A program made the position numbers and the translations under genes. The notes below the pieces were generated by a model. It saw nothing but the letters and a program-made list of their open reading frames with translations, had not been told where the DNA came from and made no database searches. Shown here in pieces: positions 6,541-8,800 of a stretch of 8,800 nucleotides of DNA. This stretch comes from Saprospiraceae bacterium (GTDB lineage Bacteria; Bacteroidota; Bacteroidia; Chitinophagales; Saprospiraceae), in contig CANETR010000056.1 in NCBI GenBank assembly GCA_947441325.1, positions 1-8,800 of the forward strand, read 5' to 3'. Each line of letters opens with the position of its first letter. The stretch's first letter is position 1.

Positions 6541-7131
6541 TTGAAAACATTAAAAATTTTATTAGGTTCAAAATCACCCAGAAGACAACAGTTGTTAAAA
6601 GAAATGGGTTTCGATTTTAGCGTAGTCCACCAAGACATAGACGAGCGATATCCTAGCGATTTAGCTGTGGACAAGATTGCTCCTTTTTTGGCTCATGAAA
6701 AAGCAAAGGCAGTTGCAGGGTTTTTAAATGATGAGACAGAAATTATACTTGCCTGCGATACTACAGTAATATGTGAAGGGATTAGTTACGAGAAGCCAAG
6801 AGACAGAGAAGATGCCATTAGAATACTGAGCGCATTGTCTGGAAAAACACACTATGTAATGACTGCAGTTCGCCTTTTGGGTTTAGAATGGAATGCTGAA
6901 TTTTCGGAGAAAACTTATGTAACTTTTCAGCCAATATCATTTGACGAAATTTGCTACTATGTCGATACCTTTAAGCCTTATGACAAGGCAGGAGCCTATG
7001 CGATTCAGGAATGGATTGGGTTGAATAAAATTTCAAAAATAGAAGGCTCTTATTATAATGTAGTTGGATTGCCGACACATCGTTTGTATGAGGAGATTTT
7101 AAAATTTAAGCATAATTTTGACTTGGGTTAA
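6541..7131 (+). CDS. maf: Maf family nucleotide pyrophosphatase (probable dTTP/UTP type)
   Basis: Maf proteins hydrolyse non-canonical or excess nucleoside triphosphates to the monophosphate and pyrophosphate, and overproduction can block septation. From TTG 6541 the product is 196 residues, the usual family length. It begins with the canonical strand and loop ILLGSKSPRRQQLL (6-19). Further motifs are the catalytic Asp in ACDTTV (D73), the EKPRDREDA segment (84-92), SGKTHYVMTAV (100-110), and YDKAGAYAIQEWIG (147-160) followed by IEGSYYNVVGLP (167-178). The AYAIQ form points to the YhdE-like dTTP/UTP pyrophosphatase subgroup; this is inference. No in-frame ATG precedes the SPRR motif. Alternative in-frame TTG codons at 6490 and 6508 would add 17 or 11 residues that do not resemble Maf. 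Divergent from the SRPBCC gene, 95 bp upstream of rlpA. Confidence 0.93.
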   Translation: MKTLKILLGSKSPRRQQLLKEMGFDFSVVHQDIDERYPSDLAVDKIAPFLAHEKAKAVAGFLNDETEIILACDTTVICEGISYEKPRDREDAIRILSALSGKTHYVMTAVRLLGLEWNAEFSEKTYVTFQPISFDEICYYVDTFKPYDKAGAYAIQEWIGLNKISKIEGSYYNVVGLPTHRLYEEILKFKHNFDLG

Positions 7132-7226
7132 ACTATATACCTTCAACAGGTAATTATTCAAAAGGACTTAGTTTTTAAGATGTTCAATAACATTGTTTTT
7201 AATAAAATAACAAATAAATAATCAAC

Positions 7227-7967
7227 ATGATTTTATCGATTAAAGTATATTTTTTAAGTTTGTTTTCAATTGTTTATATGTTTTCAGATGCCTTGCCCTC
7301 AGAGCTGGGAAATGCGATAATAATGGAAGATGAACAGCCAGGAAAGATCACTGCCTGCGAATTGGAATACGATAAAACAAAGAATGTTGCAGCGCACAAA
7401 ACATTGGCCTGCGGAACTAAGGTAAGGGTTACTGTTCTGGAAACAAACAAATCGGTTGAAGTTACAATTGTAGACAGAGGACCTTATGCTAAAGGAGAAA
7501 TCATTGCATTGTCATCAAATGCAGCGGCTGAATTGGGCATGGTTAAGGAAACCAGAGTCAAGGTTGAGGTTTTGGACAATAAGAAAAATACAAGAAAAAA
7601 TACAAAAACAACTCCCGCAAAAAGCTCAGGCCTGAATATTATACAAGAGGCCTCCGATATTGAAAAAGGTGGCTTGTATAAAATGCAGGTGATGCAATTG
7701 GAGCCAAAAGGTTGGGGGGTACAAGTGGCGGCATACAGTAGCTATGAATCAGTTATACAACAGCTTACAGCCCTGCAAAACAATTGGTTTAAAGGCGGTT
7801 TAGTCTATGTTGATCAAGTTGATACCAAGGCTACTTACAAAATTATCATGGGACCATTTTTTACCAAGGAAGAAGCGGAAAGCTATTGTAGTAGTGTCAA
7901 ACAGAAATATAAGGTCAAGGATGCATTTGTTATAGATTTAAACCTGCTTAAAAAAACAGACAAATAA
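7227..7967 (+). CDS. RlpA-like septal lytic transglycosylase-type protein with SPOR domain
   Basis: The product has 246 residues from ATG 7227. Residues 1 to about 22 form a hydrophobic export signal; no lipobox cysteine is seen. Residues about 28-116 are a double-psi beta-barrel of the RlpA type: AAHKTLACGTKVRVT (55-69), SVEVTIVDRGPYAKGE (76-91) and AAAELGM (99-105). D49, H57 and D83 sit at the same spacing (8 and 26 residues) as the Asp-His-Asp set reported as essential in Pseudomonas RlpA, which cleaves glycan strands lacking stem peptides. Oddities: the usual GxASWYG start is eroded to GNAIIMED, and the common IIDLS is IIALS (A94). C44 and C62 could form a disulphide. After a basic Thr/Lys/Asn linker (117-135), residues about 162-238 are a SPOR domain (GWGVQVAAYSSYE, then YKIIMGPFFTKEEAESY), which binds denuded septal peptidoglycan. 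Probably a periplasmic cell-division protein; could be SPOR-only in function if the barrel is inactive. mscS follows after 29 bp without a terminator. Confidence 0.85.
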   Translation: MILSIKVYFLSLFSIVYMFSDALPSELGNAIIMEDEQPGKITACELEYDKTKNVAAHKTLACGTKVRVTVLETNKSVEVTIVDRGPYAKGEIIALSSNAAAELGMVKETRVKVEVLDNKKNTRKNTKTTPAKSSGLNIIQEASDIEKGGLYKMQVMQLEPKGWGVQVAAYSSYESVIQQLTALQNNWFKGGLVYVDQVDTKATYKIIMGPFFTKEEAESYCSSVKQKYKVKDAFVIDLNLLKKTDK

Positions 7968-7996
7968 AATCTTTGAAAGTTAGAAAATAGATAAAT

Positions 7997-8800
7997 ATGA
8001 ATGATTTTATAGAATGGTTGAGGAACCTGTTTCATGTTGGACTATCAGATGTTCAAATAAAAGTTGTTTTAACGGTTTTGATCTTCCTTGTTCAGTGGAT
8101 TGTAAAGAGAATACTACTTCGTTCGGTTAATAAAATTCAAAGTTCTCAAACGGCCAGATATAACTGGCGTAAAAATATTTCATATGCTACAAATGGACTT
8201 GCATTTGTAGGAATAGCCTTCCTTTGGTCAAACCAATTTGGATCCTTTGCAACATTCCTGGGGCTTCTCTCTGCGGGTTTGGCAATCGCCTTCAAAGATC
8301 CGATTGTTAACATGGCGGGATGGTACTATATTGTATTTAGAAAGCCATTTAAAGTCGGAGACAGAATTGAAGTGGACAAGCATGTTGGTGATGTGGTTGA
8401 CATTTCATTGCATGAATTTCGCGTAGTTGAAATTGGTAATTGGGTAAATGGAGATCAGAGTACGGGTCGAATACTACACATACCAAATATGAGGGTTTTC
8501 TCCTCCGTGATTGGGAATTATAACGCATTAGTCGATTACATTTGGGACGAAACAGAGGTTTATATTACCTATGAAAGCAATTGGCGAAAAGCAAAAGGAT
8601 TGTTACAGGAGATTCTTTTAAAACATGCCCCTCAAATTTATGAACATGCAGAAGAAGAGTTAAAGGCATTGTCCGGTGAATTTTTTATTCAAAATACAAA
8701 GCTTACTCCGACAGTTTACACAAGCATTGTTGAAAATGGTATTGCGCTTAGTCTAAGATATTTGTGTAAACCTAACAGAAGAAGGGTAGCAAAAGAGGAG
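7997..8800 (+). CDS. MscS-family mechanosensitive ion channel, 3' end beyond window
   Basis: From ATG 7997 there are 268 residues, open at the window edge. MscS channels open under membrane tension and release solutes during hypo-osmotic shock. Two N-terminal hydrophobic segments are visible (about 20-40 and 62-78). The pore-lining helix follows with the family's Gly/Ala pattern, FLGLLSAGLAIAFKDPIVNM (87-106). Then comes the beta-domain signature FRKPFKVGDRIEV (114-126), GDVVDISLHEFRVVE (131-145) and IPNMRVFSS (162-170), where MscS usually has IPN. The remaining residues belong to the cytoplasmic vestibule domain. Three helices suit the short MscS class. Start choice: the ATG lies 29 bp after rlpA with no earlier in-frame candidate needed. 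Likely cotranscribed with rlpA. Confidence 0.93.
   Translation, partial: MNDFIEWLRNLFHVGLSDVQIKVVLTVLIFLVQWIVKRILLRSVNKIQSSQTARYNWRKNISYATNGLAFVGIAFLWSNQFGSFATFLGLLSAGLAIAFKDPIVNMAGWYYIVFRKPFKVGDRIEVDKHVGDVVDISLHEFRVVEIGNWVNGDQSTGRILHIPNMRVFSSVIGNYNALVDYIWDETEVYITYESNWRKAKGLLQEILLKHAPQIYEHAEEELKALSGEFFIQNTKLTPTVYTSIVENGIALSLRYLCKPNRRRVAKEE

Noticed and set aside
8238..8426. Plus-strand open frame of 62 codons within mscS
   Set aside because: It is out of frame with the strongly conserved MscS pore and beta-domain coding sequence and resembles nothing.

Overview
The window looks like an ordinary housekeeping stretch of a Bacteroidota chromosome. The base composition is AT-rich and no Shine-Dalgarno sequences stand out. 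Several copies of the Bacteroidota -7 promoter consensus TAnnTTTG lie upstream of genes. The LptE, SRPBCC and bL19 proteins are of the type I associate with this phylum. Placement below phylum is not possible by eye. There are no tRNA or rRNA genes, CRISPR arrays, insertion sequences or phage genes, and nothing here supports a new defence or mobile system.

Layout, left to right. (1) Positions 1-1688, minus strand: the N-terminal 562 residues of a secreted subtilisin-family (S8) protease, cut off by the window edge before its catalytic serine. (2) Positions 1689-1858: a divergent promoter region. (3) Positions 1859-3211, plus strand: a membrane-anchored protein with two [4Fe-4S] cluster motifs, followed by a strong intrinsic terminator. 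(4) Positions 3212-3475: a non-coding gap with two further hairpins. (5) About 3476-3976, plus strand: the LPS-transport lipoprotein LptE. (6) A bidirectional terminator at 4021-4045, shared with (7) rplS, the bL19 ribosomal protein gene, minus strand, 4068-4499. (8) Positions 4500-4726: a divergent, strongly A/T-tracted promoter region. (9) About 4727-6034, plus strand: rmuC. (10) Positions 6037-6495, minus strand: an SRPBCC-fold protein whose stop lies 2 bp from the rmuC stop. (11) About 6541-7131, plus strand: a Maf nucleotide pyrophosphatase that seems to start at TTG. (12) Positions 7227-7967, plus strand: an RlpA-like double-psi beta-barrel protein with a SPOR domain. (13) Position 7997 to the window end, plus strand: the N-terminal 268 residues of an MscS-family mechanosensitive channel.

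The genes do not form one pathway. A loose cell-envelope theme runs through LptE (outer-membrane LPS assembly), RlpA/SPOR (septal peptidoglycan) and MscS (osmotic safety valve), with maf, rlpA and mscS in a co-directional run on the right. The points most worth a second look are these. The Fe-S membrane protein has no cysteine-rich (CCG-domain) partner directly downstream. lptE stands alone next to unexplained hairpins. The RlpA-like protein keeps the known catalytic residues at exact spacing inside an otherwise eroded motif. maf has no usable ATG.
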